The position numbers were made by a program, and so were the translations under genes. The notes under the pieces were generated by a model, which was not told the DNA's origin, did no database searches, and worked only from the letters and a program-made list of their open reading frames with translations. A DNA stretch of 64,000 bases from Bacteroidales bacterium UBA1215 (GTDB lineage Bacteria; Bacteroidota; Bacteroidia; Bacteroidales; WCHB1-69): positions 13,102 through 77,101 of the forward strand of contig DBXJ01000034.1 in assembly GCA_002309475.1 (NCBI GenBank), given 5' to 3'. Position 1 is the first letter of the stretch, and each line of letters opens with the position of its first letter. Below, piece by piece: positions 8,367 to 17,007 of this stretch.

Positions 8367-9584
8367 TTATTTCAATGCCACCGCATTGGTAACTTTTACT
8401 TTCTTGGCGACTAAATAAGCCGGCAGGACTAAAAACATGAAACTGACTACCAATATTCCTACATTGATCAACAACAAGTGCAGCCATTGTACATCTATTG
8501 GCACACAAGAAACATAATAATTTTCCGGATCCAACTTAATGATAGAAAATTGTTGTTGCATAAAACAAATCAACAATCCTACACAATCGCCTATCACCAT
8601 GCCCCGTAATAAAACTTTGGCGGAAATCCATAGAAATATCTGACTTATCTGTACATTGGTGCAACCGATTGTCTTCAAAATGCCTATTGTAGGAATGTGT
8701 TCTATGGTGAAAGTTAATTGTGTGGAAATCAATGTAACTGCGGTAATAATCAATATTAACACTACCAACACCACCACATTTTGCCTTACCAAATCTATCC
8801 AGTCGAAAATTTCTTGATTTTTCTCTTTCACACTTACGGCTTCCATATCGTAATCCACTTCTTGATTGACAGCATTGGTAGTTTCGTCCAACTTGGAGAA
8901 ATTGTCAATAAACACCTCCAATGCATCCACTCTGTCTGCTGCCCAACCATTGATTTTCACTAACTGCCGTATATCGCAAATAATATAAGTTTTGTCGTAA
9001 ATAGCTAAACCTGTGTTGTAAATTCCTGACACGGTAAATTTTCGCATGCGGACTGTATTTTGCACAAAATACACATTGACAGCATCCCCTAACCGCAAAC
9101 CCGTCTTTTTAGAGAAAGTTTCTGAAATTAAAATTTGGTTGCTTACTTGGGCGGTATCAAACTGCAAGCAGGCACCTTCAACCATATATTGAGCAAAAAA
9201 TGTGGTATCATAATCATTGCCCACACCTCTAAAAACGGCTCCTTCGATATGTTCTTCGCCTTTTACAATACCTGCTTTGTCAATAATTGCCTGCACGTGA
9301 CTTACATGGTCAACGGCAAGAATAGCATTTCTTAATCGGGCTTCATCCACTATCGGGGTTCGCTGATAAGAATCGTTGCTTTCGTAATGATGCACCTCTA
9401 TATGACCACCCAAACCAATCACTTTGTTTTGGATTTCGTTTTGAAATCCCGTCATGATGGCAAAAGTAAGTATCAACACCACCATACACAATGCCACGCC
9501 TAATATTGCCAAACGAATGGTAGAATAAGATTTACCTTTCTGTGTTTGACTATAAAGTTTAGCTGCTATTTGGTGACTATTCAC
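8367..9584 (-). CDS. LolC/LolE-type ABC transporter permease
   Basis: This 405-residue protein has an N-terminal membrane helix (about 27-48, ILGVALCMVVLILTFAIM) followed by GFQNEIQNKVIGLGGHIEV, the hallmark of the lipoprotein-releasing permease family. A MacB-like periplasmic domain (about 55-250) and three C-terminal helices with the FtsX-type core (about 265-400, including FTIEHIPTIGILKTIG) follow. LolCDE-type systems extract lipoproteins from the inner membrane; other MacB-like export roles are possible. No ATPase partner is adjacent, as is common in Bacteroidota. It follows the small barrel-protein gene after 5 bases, so they are probably one transcript. Confidence 0.85.
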   Translation of the reverse strand: MNSHQIAAKLYSQTQKGKSYSTIRLAILGVALCMVVLILTFAIMTGFQNEIQNKVIGLGGHIEVHHYESNDSYQRTPIVDEARLRNAILAVDHVSHVQAIIDKAGIVKGEEHIEGAVFRGVGNDYDTTFFAQYMVEGACLQFDTAQVSNQILISETFSKKTGLRLGDAVNVYFVQNTVRMRKFTVSGIYNTGLAIYDKTYIICDIRQLVKINGWAADRVDALEVFIDNFSKLDETTNAVNQEVDYDMEAVSVKEKNQEIFDWIDLVRQNVVVLVVLILIITAVTLISTQLTFTIEHIPTIGILKTIGCTNVQISQIFLWISAKVLLRGMVIGDCVGLLICFMQQQFSIIKLDPENYYVSCVPIDVQWLHLLLINVGILVVSFMFLVLPAYLVAKKVKVTNAVALK

Positions 9585-9590
9585 TGATAT

Positions 9591-10205
9591 TTATTTTAAA
9601 AAATATGTAAATCCTGCTTTTACAACAAAACTATCCAAAATATTGTCAGGATATTTTTTATCACTAAGATTGTAAAATAGCAACAAATAAATTGCCACTC
9701 TGCCTGCCCTTTGATAATAGCCTCCTCCCAACAAAATATTGTGGGAATTGGTTCTAACTGCGTTATATCGATTGTTGGATATGGTGTACAAATCATAATT
9801 CAGCCATTGATATTCTACATGTAAGGCTAAATAATTGAAAAAATGCGGTTCCACAAACACTCTTGCACCAAATACATGTGAAAAATCTTTAAAACCGGTG
9901 GTATTCATATATGTCAGCATATAAGTACCTCCGGCACCTACACACACCCATTTGTTGAAGTGGTAAGTAACATCCGGCGACAATTCCACATGAAAATAGG
10001 AGCCGAACTGCAATCCTGCAGTTCCTCCCACTCCAATTTTTGACAAAATAGCATTCTTCTTTTCTACTTGTTCTATATGTTGTTGCACAGCATCATCATT
10101 AGATTGATAATGATAGTTGACATCATTATCTTCTTGTTGTGCCAAACTTATTTTCGGACACAAGAACAATCCCGACAACAACAAAAAACAGAGATATTTT
10201 TTCAT
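9591..10205 (-). CDS. Secreted protein, probably small outer-membrane beta-barrel
   Basis: The product has about 204 residues with a clear signal peptide (MKKYLCFLLLSGLFLCPKISLAQQ, cleavage near residue 22). It then has alternating-hydrophobicity segments rich in Tyr, Phe and Gly (for example YFHVELSPDVTYHFN, WVCVGAGGTYMLTY, VKAGFTYFLK with a terminal aromatic-rich strand), as in small eight-strand barrels. The ORF is open 12 codons further upstream, but only from a weaker start without a signal peptide, so the ATG at 10205 is chosen. No specific family was recognised. It is linked with the LolC/E-like gene downstream, which suggests an envelope function. Confidence 0.65.
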   Translation of the reverse strand: MKKYLCFLLLSGLFLCPKISLAQQEDNDVNYHYQSNDDAVQQHIEQVEKKNAILSKIGVGGTAGLQFGSYFHVELSPDVTYHFNKWVCVGAGGTYMLTYMNTTGFKDFSHVFGARVFVEPHFFNYLALHVEYQWLNYDLYTISNNRYNAVRTNSHNILLGGGYYQRAGRVAIYLLLFYNLSDKKYPDNILDSFVVKAGFTYFLK

Positions 10206-10214
10206 ATATAAAAC

Positions 10215-10244
10215 AATGTGAGCATTATCAACAACGCTCACATT
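10215..10244 (-). terminator. Intercistronic hairpin after carboxynorspermidine dehydrogenase gene
   Basis: Nine-base arms AATGTGAGC and GCTCACATT are separated by 12 bases, directly after the stop codon of the gene ending at 10251 and before the barrel-protein ATG at 10205. On the minus strand it is followed by a short T-rich run (GTTTTAT), so it may be a weak terminator, an attenuator or an mRNA-end stabiliser. Confidence 0.45.
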
Positions 10245-10250
10245 TCATTT

Positions 10251-11450
10251 TTATTGCTCTACAGGGAGAGGTTGGTCAATTTGTTCATTCCATGGCAAAC
10301 CATACTGATTCAATTTTTCCATGAACGGGTCCGGATCGAATTCTTCCACATTTTTCACGCCTATGCCGCCCCATTTGCCGGTTAGAACCATCATGGCACC
10401 TATCATTGCCGGTACACCTGTGGTATAAGAAACGGCTTGAGCACCACATTCTTTGTAAACTTCTGCATGATTGCAGTTGTTCCAAACATAGTAGGTACGG
10501 TCTTTACCGTCTTTGATACCTCTTATCTGGCAACCGATAGAAGTTTCACCTTTGTAACCTTCACCCAAGGATGCCGGCTCCGGCAAAACTGCTTTCAAAA
10601 ATTGCAATGGCACTATTTCTTTTCCTTCATAAACAATTGGTTGTATGCTGGTCATACCCACCTCTTGCAAGACATTCAAAACGGTGATATATTTTTGTCC
10701 GAACGTCATCCAAAAACGAGCTCTTTTGATGGTTGGAAAATTCTTAGTCAAAGATTCCAATTCCTCATGATACAAAAGATAAGATTCTCTTTCACCGATA
10801 TTCGGATAGGAAATTGGCTTATGAATTTCCATAGGTTCGGTAGATATCCACTTGCCGTCTTGATAGTAGCGGCCATTTTGGGTAATTTCTCTGATATTGA
10901 TTTCAGGATTGAAATTGGTAGCGAATGCTTTTCCGTGGTCACCTGCATTGCAATCCACAATATCCAAATAGTGCATTTGGTCAAAATAATGTTTGTTGGC
11001 ATAAGCTGTATAAACACCTGAAACACCCGGATCGAATCCACAACCCAATACTGCCAAAATGCCTGCATCTTGGAATCTTTTTTGGAAAGCCCACTGCCAG
11101 CTATATTCAAAATGAGCTTCATCTCTTGGCTCATAATTGGCAGTATCCAAATAGTTGGTTTTGGTACGCAAACAGGCCTCCATCAAAGTTAAATCCTGAT
11201 ACGGCAAAGCCACATTGATCAATAAATCAGGTTTAAATTGATTGATAAGATCAACAGTTTGTTCTACATTATCGGCATCCACTTGTGCTGTTTTTATACG
11301 ATTGCCACCGATACGTTGGGCTATTTTGTCGCATTTGGATTTTGTACGACTTGCCAACATAATTTCTTCAAAAACTTCCGGTACAGATGCACATTTATGT
11401 GCCACTACTGCACCTACTCCACCTGCACCTATAATTAAAACTCTTCCCAT
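10251..11450 (-). CDS. Carboxynorspermidine dehydrogenase-like (saccharopine dehydrogenase family)
   Basis: This 399-residue protein begins with a Rossmann NAD(P)-binding GAGGVGAVVAHKC motif and has INVALPYQDLTLMEAC, YLDTANYEP and a GCGFDPGVSGVYTAY segment near residue 150. It matches the carboxynorspermidine (carboxyspermidine) dehydrogenase type of the saccharopine dehydrogenase family. That enzyme condenses aspartate-semialdehyde with a diamine to make carboxynorspermidine or carboxyspermidine, the precursor of norspermidine or spermidine. This is the usual polyamine route in Bacteroidota, but the partner decarboxylase (nspC) is not in the window. A TAATTTTGC promoter motif lies 24 bases upstream. 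A plain saccharopine dehydrogenase is less likely from the sequence. Confidence 0.8.
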   Translation of the reverse strand: MGRVLIIGAGGVGAVVAHKCASVPEVFEEIMLASRTKSKCDKIAQRIGGNRIKTAQVDADNVEQTVDLINQFKPDLLINVALPYQDLTLMEACLRTKTNYLDTANYEPRDEAHFEYSWQWAFQKRFQDAGILAVLGCGFDPGVSGVYTAYANKHYFDQMHYLDIVDCNAGDHGKAFATNFNPEINIREITQNGRYYQDGKWISTEPMEIHKPISYPNIGERESYLLYHEELESLTKNFPTIKRARFWMTFGQKYITVLNVLQEVGMTSIQPIVYEGKEIVPLQFLKAVLPEPASLGEGYKGETSIGCQIRGIKDGKDRTYYVWNNCNHAEVYKECGAQAVSYTTGVPAMIGAMMVLTGKWGGIGVKNVEEFDPDPFMEKLNQYGLPWNEQIDQPLPVEQ

Positions 11451-11474
11451 ATTTATTTTTTTTGTATATTTGCT

Positions 11475-11483
11475 GCAAAATTA
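11475..11483 (-). promoter_or_regulatory. Promoter -7 motif for carboxynorspermidine dehydrogenase
   Basis: The minus strand reads TAATTTTGC, matching TAnnTTTGC, 24 bases before the ATG at 11450. Confidence 0.65.
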
Positions 11484-11665
11484 TACTTTTTCATGGAAAA
11501 AATTTCAGTCAAAGATAATTTCTATAAAAAACTTGTATTCAATGGTTTATAAGTTGTATTTTTTATTTTATACCTGTTAAAGAGAAAAATTTTTAACAAA
11601 AAAATACGAAAAATACTTACAAAAATGCCATTTTATCTACAAAATTGAATTAAAAAGAGACATAC

Positions 11666-12331
11666 ATGGAATATAATACACAAAAAGAAAAGTTGATCAA
11701 TGGCGAATATGGTCGTCATATTCAAAAGATGATTGCCTACTGTGCCGGCATTAAAAACCGAGATTTACGCAACGAACAAGCCAAAAGCATTATCCACACA
11801 ATGGCTATGTTGAATCCCGGACCAAAAGATACCGAAGATTTTTGGCACAATTTGTGGGACCAACTGTTTATCATTTCTAATTTTCAATTAGATGTTGACA
11901 GCCCTTTTGAACGTCCTGACAAAGAAACGGTTCAAAAACGCCCGCAAATCATTCCTTATCCAAAACATCAAATTACTTTCCGTCCTTACGGCCATTTGAT
12001 GGAATCCATTATCAAAAAAGTAGCCGAAGAGGAAGGGGACGCAAAAGAAATTGTAGTGAACAATATTGCCAAACATTTAAAAAAACAATACCTCACTTGG
12101 AATAGAGATTCGGTAAGCGATGAGTTGATATTGGAACATTTGGACACACTTTCTAACGGGAAATTACACTTAAGCGGTGATTTTCAATTGCCAAGCACAC
12201 AATCTATCCTAAAAGACGCCAACGAAAAGAATATTAGCAATACAAAATCCAACAAAGCCAAGAAAAAGAAGAAGAAAAAATCCAACAAACAACAGAACAA
12301 TCCTCAAAATCAACAATTTAATACAAAATAA
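11666..12331 (+). CDS. DUF4290 family protein
   Basis: The 221-residue protein matches the Bacteroidota-specific DUF4290 family: EYNTQKEKLINGEYGRHIQ at the N-terminus, MAMLNPG and EDFWHNLWDQLFIIS in the middle. There is no signal peptide or membrane helix, so it is probably cytoplasmic. The function is not known. The C-terminus (about 185-221) is a low-complexity tail very rich in Lys, Asn and Gln (a run of seven lysines), which could bind nucleic acid or acidic surfaces; that is inference. It abuts trxB with a one-base gap. No clear TAnnTTTGC motif was seen in the 215-base AT-rich gap upstream. Confidence 0.85.
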   Translation: MEYNTQKEKLINGEYGRHIQKMIAYCAGIKNRDLRNEQAKSIIHTMAMLNPGPKDTEDFWHNLWDQLFIISNFQLDVDSPFERPDKETVQKRPQIIPYPKHQITFRPYGHLMESIIKKVAEEEGDAKEIVVNNIAKHLKKQYLTWNRDSVSDELILEHLDTLSNGKLHLSGDFQLPSTQSILKDANEKNISNTKSNKAKKKKKKKSNKQQNNPQNQQFNTK

Positions 12332-12332
12332 C

Positions 12333-13277
12333 ATGGAAGAAAAAACAAAATGCCTGATTATCGGTTCGGGACCTGCCGGCTATACTGCCGGTATCTACAC
12401 TTCACGTGCCAACCTGCATCCCATTCTCTACGAAGGATTGCAAGTCGGCGGACAATTGACGATCACCACAGAGGTAGAAAATTTTCCCGGATTTCCAGAA
12501 GGTGTGCAAGGAACCGACTTGATGGAACATATACGTCAACAGGCTCTAAAATTTGGCACTGACATTCGCTCCGGAATGATCACAAAAGTAGATTTTTCAC
12601 AACGTCCCTTCCACTGCACCGCTGACGACGGCACGATTATTATTGCCGACACGGTTATTGTGGCAACAGGAGCTTCTGCCCGTTGGTTAGGATTAGACTC
12701 TGAAAAAAAATTCAATGGTTATGGCGTTTCCGCCTGTGCTACTTGTGATGGTTTTTTCTATCGCGGTAAAGATGTTGCCGTGATTGGCGGAGGTGACACG
12801 GCTGCCGAAGAAGCCACCTATTTGGCATCTTTGTGCCGAAAAGTCTATTTGGTACATCGTAGAAACGAACTCCGTGCCAGCAAAGCCATGCAACAACGTG
12901 TTTTTAATACAGAAAATATCGAAATGGTATGGGATAGCGTTCCTGTAGAAATATTGGGTGAAGAACAAAAATTCAGCAAAAATGTTACCGGATTAAAGAT
13001 AAAAAATGTCAAAACCGAGCAAGAATCCATCTTGAATATAGAAGGTGTTTTTATTGCCATCGGACATCACCCTAACACCGAAGTTTTCAACAATCAATTG
13101 GAATTAGATGCCGAAGGTTACATTCTCACCCAACCCGGCACTTCCAAGACCAATATTCCGGGAGTATTTGCCGCAGGAGACGTACAAGACAAACAATATA
13201 AACAGGCCATTACCGCTGCTGCAGCCGGTTGCAAGGCTGCTGTTGACGCAGAACATTTTCTATTGGAAAATGCTTAA
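12333..13277 (+). CDS. trxB: Thioredoxin reductase TrxB
   Basis: This 314-residue low-molecular-weight NADPH-dependent thioredoxin reductase has the FAD motif GSGPAGYTAGIY at residues 11-22. The redox-active CATCDG is near residue 134, the NADPH motif GGGDTAAEEA near residue 152, and the FAD-ribityl site PGVFAAGDVQD near residue 275. It regenerates reduced thioredoxin in the cytoplasm. It directly follows the DUF4290 gene and ends before a bidirectional hairpin terminator shared with the convergent esterase gene. Confidence 0.95.
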   Translation: MEEKTKCLIIGSGPAGYTAGIYTSRANLHPILYEGLQVGGQLTITTEVENFPGFPEGVQGTDLMEHIRQQALKFGTDIRSGMITKVDFSQRPFHCTADDGTIIIADTVIVATGASARWLGLDSEKKFNGYGVSACATCDGFFYRGKDVAVIGGGDTAAEEATYLASLCRKVYLVHRRNELRASKAMQQRVFNTENIEMVWDSVPVEILGEEQKFSKNVTGLKIKNVKTEQESILNIEGVFIAIGHHPNTEVFNNQLELDAEGYILTQPGTSKTNIPGVFAAGDVQDKQYKQAITAAAAGCKAAVDAEHFLLENA

Positions 13278-13296
13278 TGACCTATTGTCAGCATCA

Positions 13297-13323
13297 AATA
13301 GGCGGAACAAAGTTCCGCCTATT
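13297..13323. terminator. Bidirectional terminator between trxB and esterase gene
   Basis: A perfect 12-base stem (AATAGGCGGAAC / GTTCCGCCTATT) with an AAA loop is followed by a T run on the plus strand and preceded by A-rich sequence. The stop codon of the minus-strand esterase gene (13319-13321) lies inside the stem. Confidence 0.85.
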
Positions 13324-13894
13324 TTTTTAAGTAATCTTTTATTTCTGCCACTATAGGCTTGATGCTGGTAAAACGATGCCCGTATCCGTCAAAATATTTA
13401 AAATGGTGACATTGCGGATATTTTTGTTCCAAATAATGATGGTCGCCCAACAATTCATCGTCATTTGACAGCAAAAAACGAGTGTTTTCATCTGTCAAGA
13501 CTATCTTAGAAAATTCGTCCTCCTCAAACCGCCTGCATTTTTCAATATCCTGCTCGGTGATAACATATTTTTGTTTGGTAATATAATTTTGATTTTCTCC
13601 CAAAAATCGTTTCAAAGTGTCTGTCAAATGGGTTACCGGATTGATGGCTATACATTTGCAATGATATTTGGCACTTGCATACAAAGCCATAAAACCTCCG
13701 GCAGACGTTCCTACCACTATATCTATTTTGTTGGTAATAAAAGTAGATCGCAACAATTTTAAGGCTAAATCGAATTGTTTATAGTCAAAAGTGGGAGAAA
13801 TAATTTTATAATTCGGCAACTCCGTGCGAAGAGCCTGACTTTTAAAAGTTGTTCCTGCTGAATTAAATCCGTGAATATATAAAATGGTTGTCAT
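13319..13894 (-). CDS. YqiA/YcfP-like alpha/beta hydrolase
   Basis: The protein has 191 residues with MTTILYIHGFNSAG at the N-terminus (oxyanion region) and the nucleophile elbow GTSAGGFMAL near residue 63. A conserved INPVTHL and a C-terminal GYGHRFTS that supplies the catalytic His follow. This is the UPF0227/YqiA esterase family; E. coli YqiA hydrolyses short acyl esters, but the natural substrate is unknown. No signal peptide, so cytoplasmic. It is transcribed from a TACTTTTGC motif at 13931-13939 that faces the S9 peptidase promoter. Confidence 0.75.
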   Translation of the reverse strand: MTTILYIHGFNSAGTTFKSQALRTELPNYKIISPTFDYKQFDLALKLLRSTFITNKIDIVVGTSAGGFMALYASAKYHCKCIAINPVTHLTDTLKRFLGENQNYITKQKYVITEQDIEKCRRFEEDEFSKIVLTDENTRFLLSNDDELLGDHHYLEQKYPQCHHFKYFDGYGHRFTSIKPIVAEIKDYLKK

Positions 13895-13930
13895 GTTATT
13901 TTTTTTACTTAATTTTCAATTTTTATCTTG

Positions 13931-13939
13931 GCAAAAGTA
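13931..13939 (-). promoter_or_regulatory. Promoter -7 motif for YqiA-like gene
   Basis: TACTTTTGC on the minus strand, 36 bases before the ATG at 13894. It is only 12 bases from the oppositely directed motif at 13952, so the two promoters overlap. Confidence 0.65.
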
Positions 13940-13951
13940 CTAAAAAAATAC

Positions 13952-13960
13952 TATCTTTGC
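13952..13960 (+). promoter_or_regulatory. Promoter -7 motif for S9 peptidase
   Basis: TATCTTTGC, 18 bases upstream of the ATG at 13979. It lies inside the 5' extension of the longest ORF and therefore fixes the shorter start. Confidence 0.75.
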
Positions 13961-13978
13961 ATTTTAAATTTAAAAAAT

Positions 13979-16009
13979 ATGCAGAAAAAAGGATTTTTTA
14001 TTAGTATTTGTTTTATCATTATCACTTGGTCTATGAATGCACAAGAAAAACGTTATACCCCTGAATTGCTATGGGACTTGAATCGGTTGAGCGGCATGGA
14101 ATGTTCTCCTGACGGCAAACAACTGCTATTTGGTCTCACCCATTACGATGTCAATGCCAATACCGGCAATCGTGATTTATACACCATCAGCACACAAGGC
14201 GGCAACATGCAATTGATTACCAACACACCGACTATCAGCGAATTTGAAGCTGTCTGGACACCTGACGGCAAAAAAATTGCCTTTCTGGCTCCTGATGAAA
14301 GCGGAGACATGCAAATTTTCACCATCAACCCCGATGGCAGCCAAAAAACTAAAATTTCTGCCGTAAAAGGCGGTATTGAGGGATTTAAAATTTCTGCCGA
14401 CATGAGCAAAATTCTCTATACGCATTTGGTGAAATTGGATGCAGAAGTCAAAGATATCTATCCAGACCTCCCCAAAGCCAATGCACTTATTGCCGACGAC
14501 TTGATGTATCGTCATTGGAATGCATGGACCAACTATTCCTACAGCCATATTTTTGTTGCCGACTTCCCTGCCATGCAAAATGCTATTGACATTATGGAAG
14601 GAGAACGCTTCGCAAGTCCTATTCCCAACTATGGTGGCATGGAAGAAATTTGCTTCAGTCCGGACGGAACAAAAATTGTTTATACCAGCAAGAAAAAAGT
14701 CGGCAAAGATTTTGCCTTAAGTACCAATTCTGACATTTATATATATGATATTGCAAAAAAATCCACTACCAACCTTTCCGCTTCCAATCCCGGCTACGAC
14801 ATTGACCCGGCATTCAGTCCCAACGGAAAACTATTGGTATGGGCAAGCATGGCTACAGACGGTTTTGAATCGGATTTAAAACGTATTTTTATCCACAATT
14901 TTGACAAAGGTACCACCGAAAATTACAGCGGAACTTTCGAAGAAGGTGCATCTAATTTCACTTTTAGCAAAGATGGAAAAATACTTTATTTTATCAGTCC
15001 GATAAAAGGTACCAACCAAATTTTCTATCTGGATATTGCCAAAAAGCAAATACACCAACTCACTTTCGGACAACATGACTATACTTCTATCTGTTTGGGA
15101 GCAAAAGAATTGTATGGCACAAGAGAATCCATGGAAGTGCCGTCTGACATATACAGCATTGATTTAAAAACAGGAAAAGAAAAACAATTGACATTTGTCA
15201 ACAAAGAAAAATTAGCAGGTGTGGCATCCATCAAAGTGGAAGAACGCTGGGTGAACACTACCGACGGCCAAAAAATGTTGGTATGGGTGATATTGCCACC
15301 CGATTTTGACAAGACAAAAAAATATCCTGCCGTATTGTTCTGCGAAGGCGGACCACAATCAATGGTGAGCCAGTTTTTCTCCTATCGCTGGAATTTTCAA
15401 ATGATGGCATCAAGGGGTTATGTGGTTGTAGCCCCCAACAGACGCGGTTTGCCGGGATTCGGAAAAGCTTGGAACGACCAAATCAGTTTGGACTACGGCG
15501 GACAAAATATGAAAGACTATCTTAGTGCTATAGACGCCATTGCCAAAGAAGACTATGTGGACGAAAACCGCTTGGGATGTGTAGGTGCCAGTTATGGAGG
15601 ATTCTCTGTGTATTGGTTGGCCGGACACCACGAAAAACGCTTCAAAGCTTTTATTGCCCACTGCGGCATGTTTAATTTCAAAAGTTGGTATGCCACCACC
15701 GAAGAATTGTTTTTCGCCAACCACGATATAGGCGGTCCTTTCTGGGAGAAACCGGAACCCCACAGCTACGCTTTTTCGCCTAACAACTTTGTGGACAAAT
15801 GGGACACCCCTATTATGGTGATACATGGCGGCAATGATTTCCGCATCCCTTACACCGAAGGTTTGCAAGCCTATAACATAGCACAAATAAAAGGTATTCC
15901 CAGCAAACTATTATATTTCCCTGACGAAACCCATTTTGTATTAAAACCGCAAAATGCCATTCTCTGGCAAAGAGAATTCTTAGGATGGTTGGATAAATGG
16001 TTGAAATAA
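13979..16009 (+). CDS. S9 family peptidase (prolyl oligopeptidase / DPP-like), secreted
   Basis: The product has 676 residues with a signal peptide (MQKKGFFISICFIIITWSMNAQ). A seven-bladed propeller region with repeated SPDGKQL / TPDGKKI / SADMSKI / SPDGTKI motifs (about 35-400) precedes an alpha/beta-hydrolase domain (about 410-676). The catalytic triad is visible: Ser in GASYGGFSVYW near residue 540, Asp in HGGNDFRIPYTEG near residue 615, and His in DETHFVLKP near residue 650. Such periplasmic enzymes (like P. gingivalis DPP5/PTP-A) release short peptides for an amino-acid-using metabolism. Exact dipeptide specificity cannot be told. A strong hairpin terminator follows. Confidence 0.9.
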   Translation: MQKKGFFISICFIIITWSMNAQEKRYTPELLWDLNRLSGMECSPDGKQLLFGLTHYDVNANTGNRDLYTISTQGGNMQLITNTPTISEFEAVWTPDGKKIAFLAPDESGDMQIFTINPDGSQKTKISAVKGGIEGFKISADMSKILYTHLVKLDAEVKDIYPDLPKANALIADDLMYRHWNAWTNYSYSHIFVADFPAMQNAIDIMEGERFASPIPNYGGMEEICFSPDGTKIVYTSKKKVGKDFALSTNSDIYIYDIAKKSTTNLSASNPGYDIDPAFSPNGKLLVWASMATDGFESDLKRIFIHNFDKGTTENYSGTFEEGASNFTFSKDGKILYFISPIKGTNQIFYLDIAKKQIHQLTFGQHDYTSICLGAKELYGTRESMEVPSDIYSIDLKTGKEKQLTFVNKEKLAGVASIKVEERWVNTTDGQKMLVWVILPPDFDKTKKYPAVLFCEGGPQSMVSQFFSYRWNFQMMASRGYVVVAPNRRGLPGFGKAWNDQISLDYGGQNMKDYLSAIDAIAKEDYVDENRLGCVGASYGGFSVYWLAGHHEKRFKAFIAHCGMFNFKSWYATTEELFFANHDIGGPFWEKPEPHSYAFSPNNFVDKWDTPIMVIHGGNDFRIPYTEGLQAYNIAQIKGIPSKLLYFPDETHFVLKPQNAILWQREFLGWLDKWLK

Positions 16010-16010
16010 A

Positions 16011-16036
16011 AAAAAGAGGCGATTGCCTCTTTTTTT
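16011..16036 (+). terminator. Terminator of S9 peptidase gene
   Basis: A-rich stem AAAAAGAGGC, loop GATT, GCCTCTTTTT and a long T tract immediately after the stop codon: a typical intrinsic terminator. Confidence 0.85.
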
Positions 16037-16157
16037 TACATACAAATCTTTTCTCCTTACACATCTCGACACCTCCTATTCCTGAAAAATCATGATTTTT
16101 CGGGATTTGTATTAATTAAATATGATAATAGAAGTGTTGACGAAAAGAATAAAATAA

Positions 16158-16176
16158 GGTTCAGGACAACTTTAGA
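16158..16176 (+). repeat. IS left terminal inverted repeat
   Basis: GGTTCAGGACAACTTTAGA; perfect reverse complement of 16964-16982. It includes the transposase stop codon. Confidence 0.9.
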
Positions 16177-16847
16177 GTTTTTTTTCTAAAATTCTTTAAT
16201 AGCAAATTGAATAAATTTTCATGTCGATGATTATATCTAAATTCACATTCTTTAATATGTAAAATAAAAGTTTGTTTATCAATTCCTCTAAATTTTGTTA
16301 ATCTACTTTTACACAATCCCCAAAAATTCTCTATACCATTTGTATGTATTTTCCCATTTCTTACAAACTCATTATTATTATGAATAACAGTTAAATGATT
16401 AGAAAAACCATTGCCAATTAAGTGACGATATGTAGTAAATCCATCTGTATATATTGTTGAATTGTCAGAAATAACTTGTTTAATTAAAGGCAATAATGTA
16501 GAATGTTTACAATCTCTAACTACAAAGGTAGAAACATTACTACCCCTCTTTAATATACCAAATACGATTGTTTTTTCTTTTGCTCCACGACCTCGTATTC
16601 CTCGTACTCTGCAAGCACCAAAATAACTTTCATCAAGTTCATATTCTCCATCTGAACAGATAGTCTCTTCATCGCATATTTCCTTTATTCGAATTCTAAA
16701 ACAGTAGAATAATTTATTGATACTTTGGCGAGAAATGTGAGTTATTTCAGCTACTTTTTTAGCTTCTATATCTAAACAAAAACAACGTAAAATTTGTCTA
16801 AATGTGCGTTCATTAATATGAGCATGCTCTAAATACTTATTTTTCAT
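16161..16847 (-). CDS. IS1595-family transposase (ISXO2-like domain)
   Basis: The 228-residue transposase has an N-terminal helix-turn-helix-like part (VAEITHISRQSINKLFYCFR, about 33-52) followed by the ISXO2-like catalytic domain. The likely acidic residues are Asp in YELDESYFGACR (about 70), Asp in IYTDGFTTYRHL (about 138), and the HTNGIENFWGLCKSRL motif (about 170). The RGRGAKEKTIVFGILKR stretch is typical of the family. There is no N-terminal zinc ribbon, which resembles the short IS1016-like group. The ORF is uninterrupted, so the element may be active. A 27-base palindrome spans its start region and may control its expression. Confidence 0.9.
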   Translation of the reverse strand: MKNKYLEHAHINERTFRQILRCFCLDIEAKKVAEITHISRQSINKLFYCFRIRIKEICDEETICSDGEYELDESYFGACRVRGIRGRGAKEKTIVFGILKRGSNVSTFVVRDCKHSTLLPLIKQVISDNSTIYTDGFTTYRHLIGNGFSNHLTVIHNNNEFVRNGKIHTNGIENFWGLCKSRLTKFRGIDKQTFILHIKECEFRYNHRHENLFNLLLKNFRKKTLKLS

Positions 16848-16848
16848 C

Positions 16849-16875
16849 TTTGTATCAATTAGTTATTGATACAAA
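16849..16875. repeat. 27-base palindrome at transposase start
   Basis: Arms TTTGTATCAAT and ATTGATACAAA (11 bases, perfect) flank a 5-base spacer, one base upstream of the transposase ATG. It could be an operator for self-repression or a translation-blocking hairpin. Confidence 0.7.
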
Positions 16876-16963
16876 AATAACGCTAAAGTTGTCTTGTGTA
16901 AATCTGCAACATTTTTTTGACTATATTGAGCAAATATTCAATCTATTATACAATATTTTTGTT

Positions 16964-16982
16964 TCTAAAGTTGTCCTGAACC
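16964..16982 (-). repeat. IS right terminal inverted repeat
   Basis: TCTAAAGTTGTCCTGAACC; perfect complement of the left end. A related core, CTAAAGTTGTC, occurs again internally at 16883-16893. Confidence 0.9.
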
Positions 16983-17007
16983 AAATTTTATTTACATAAA
17001 TTCAAAA

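Larger units (their letters stand above)
16158..16982. mobile_element. IS1595-family insertion sequence
   Basis: An 825-base element is bounded by perfect 19-base terminal inverted repeats (GGTTCAGGACAACTTTAGA at 16158-16176 and its complement at 16964-16982). It encodes one transposase on the minus strand, whose TGA stop lies inside the left repeat. The immediate flanks (TAAAATAA left, AAATTTTA right) do not form an evident 8-base target duplication. The 120 bases between transposase start and right repeat contain a 27-base palindrome and an internal copy of the repeat core. The element appears complete. Confidence 0.9.
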
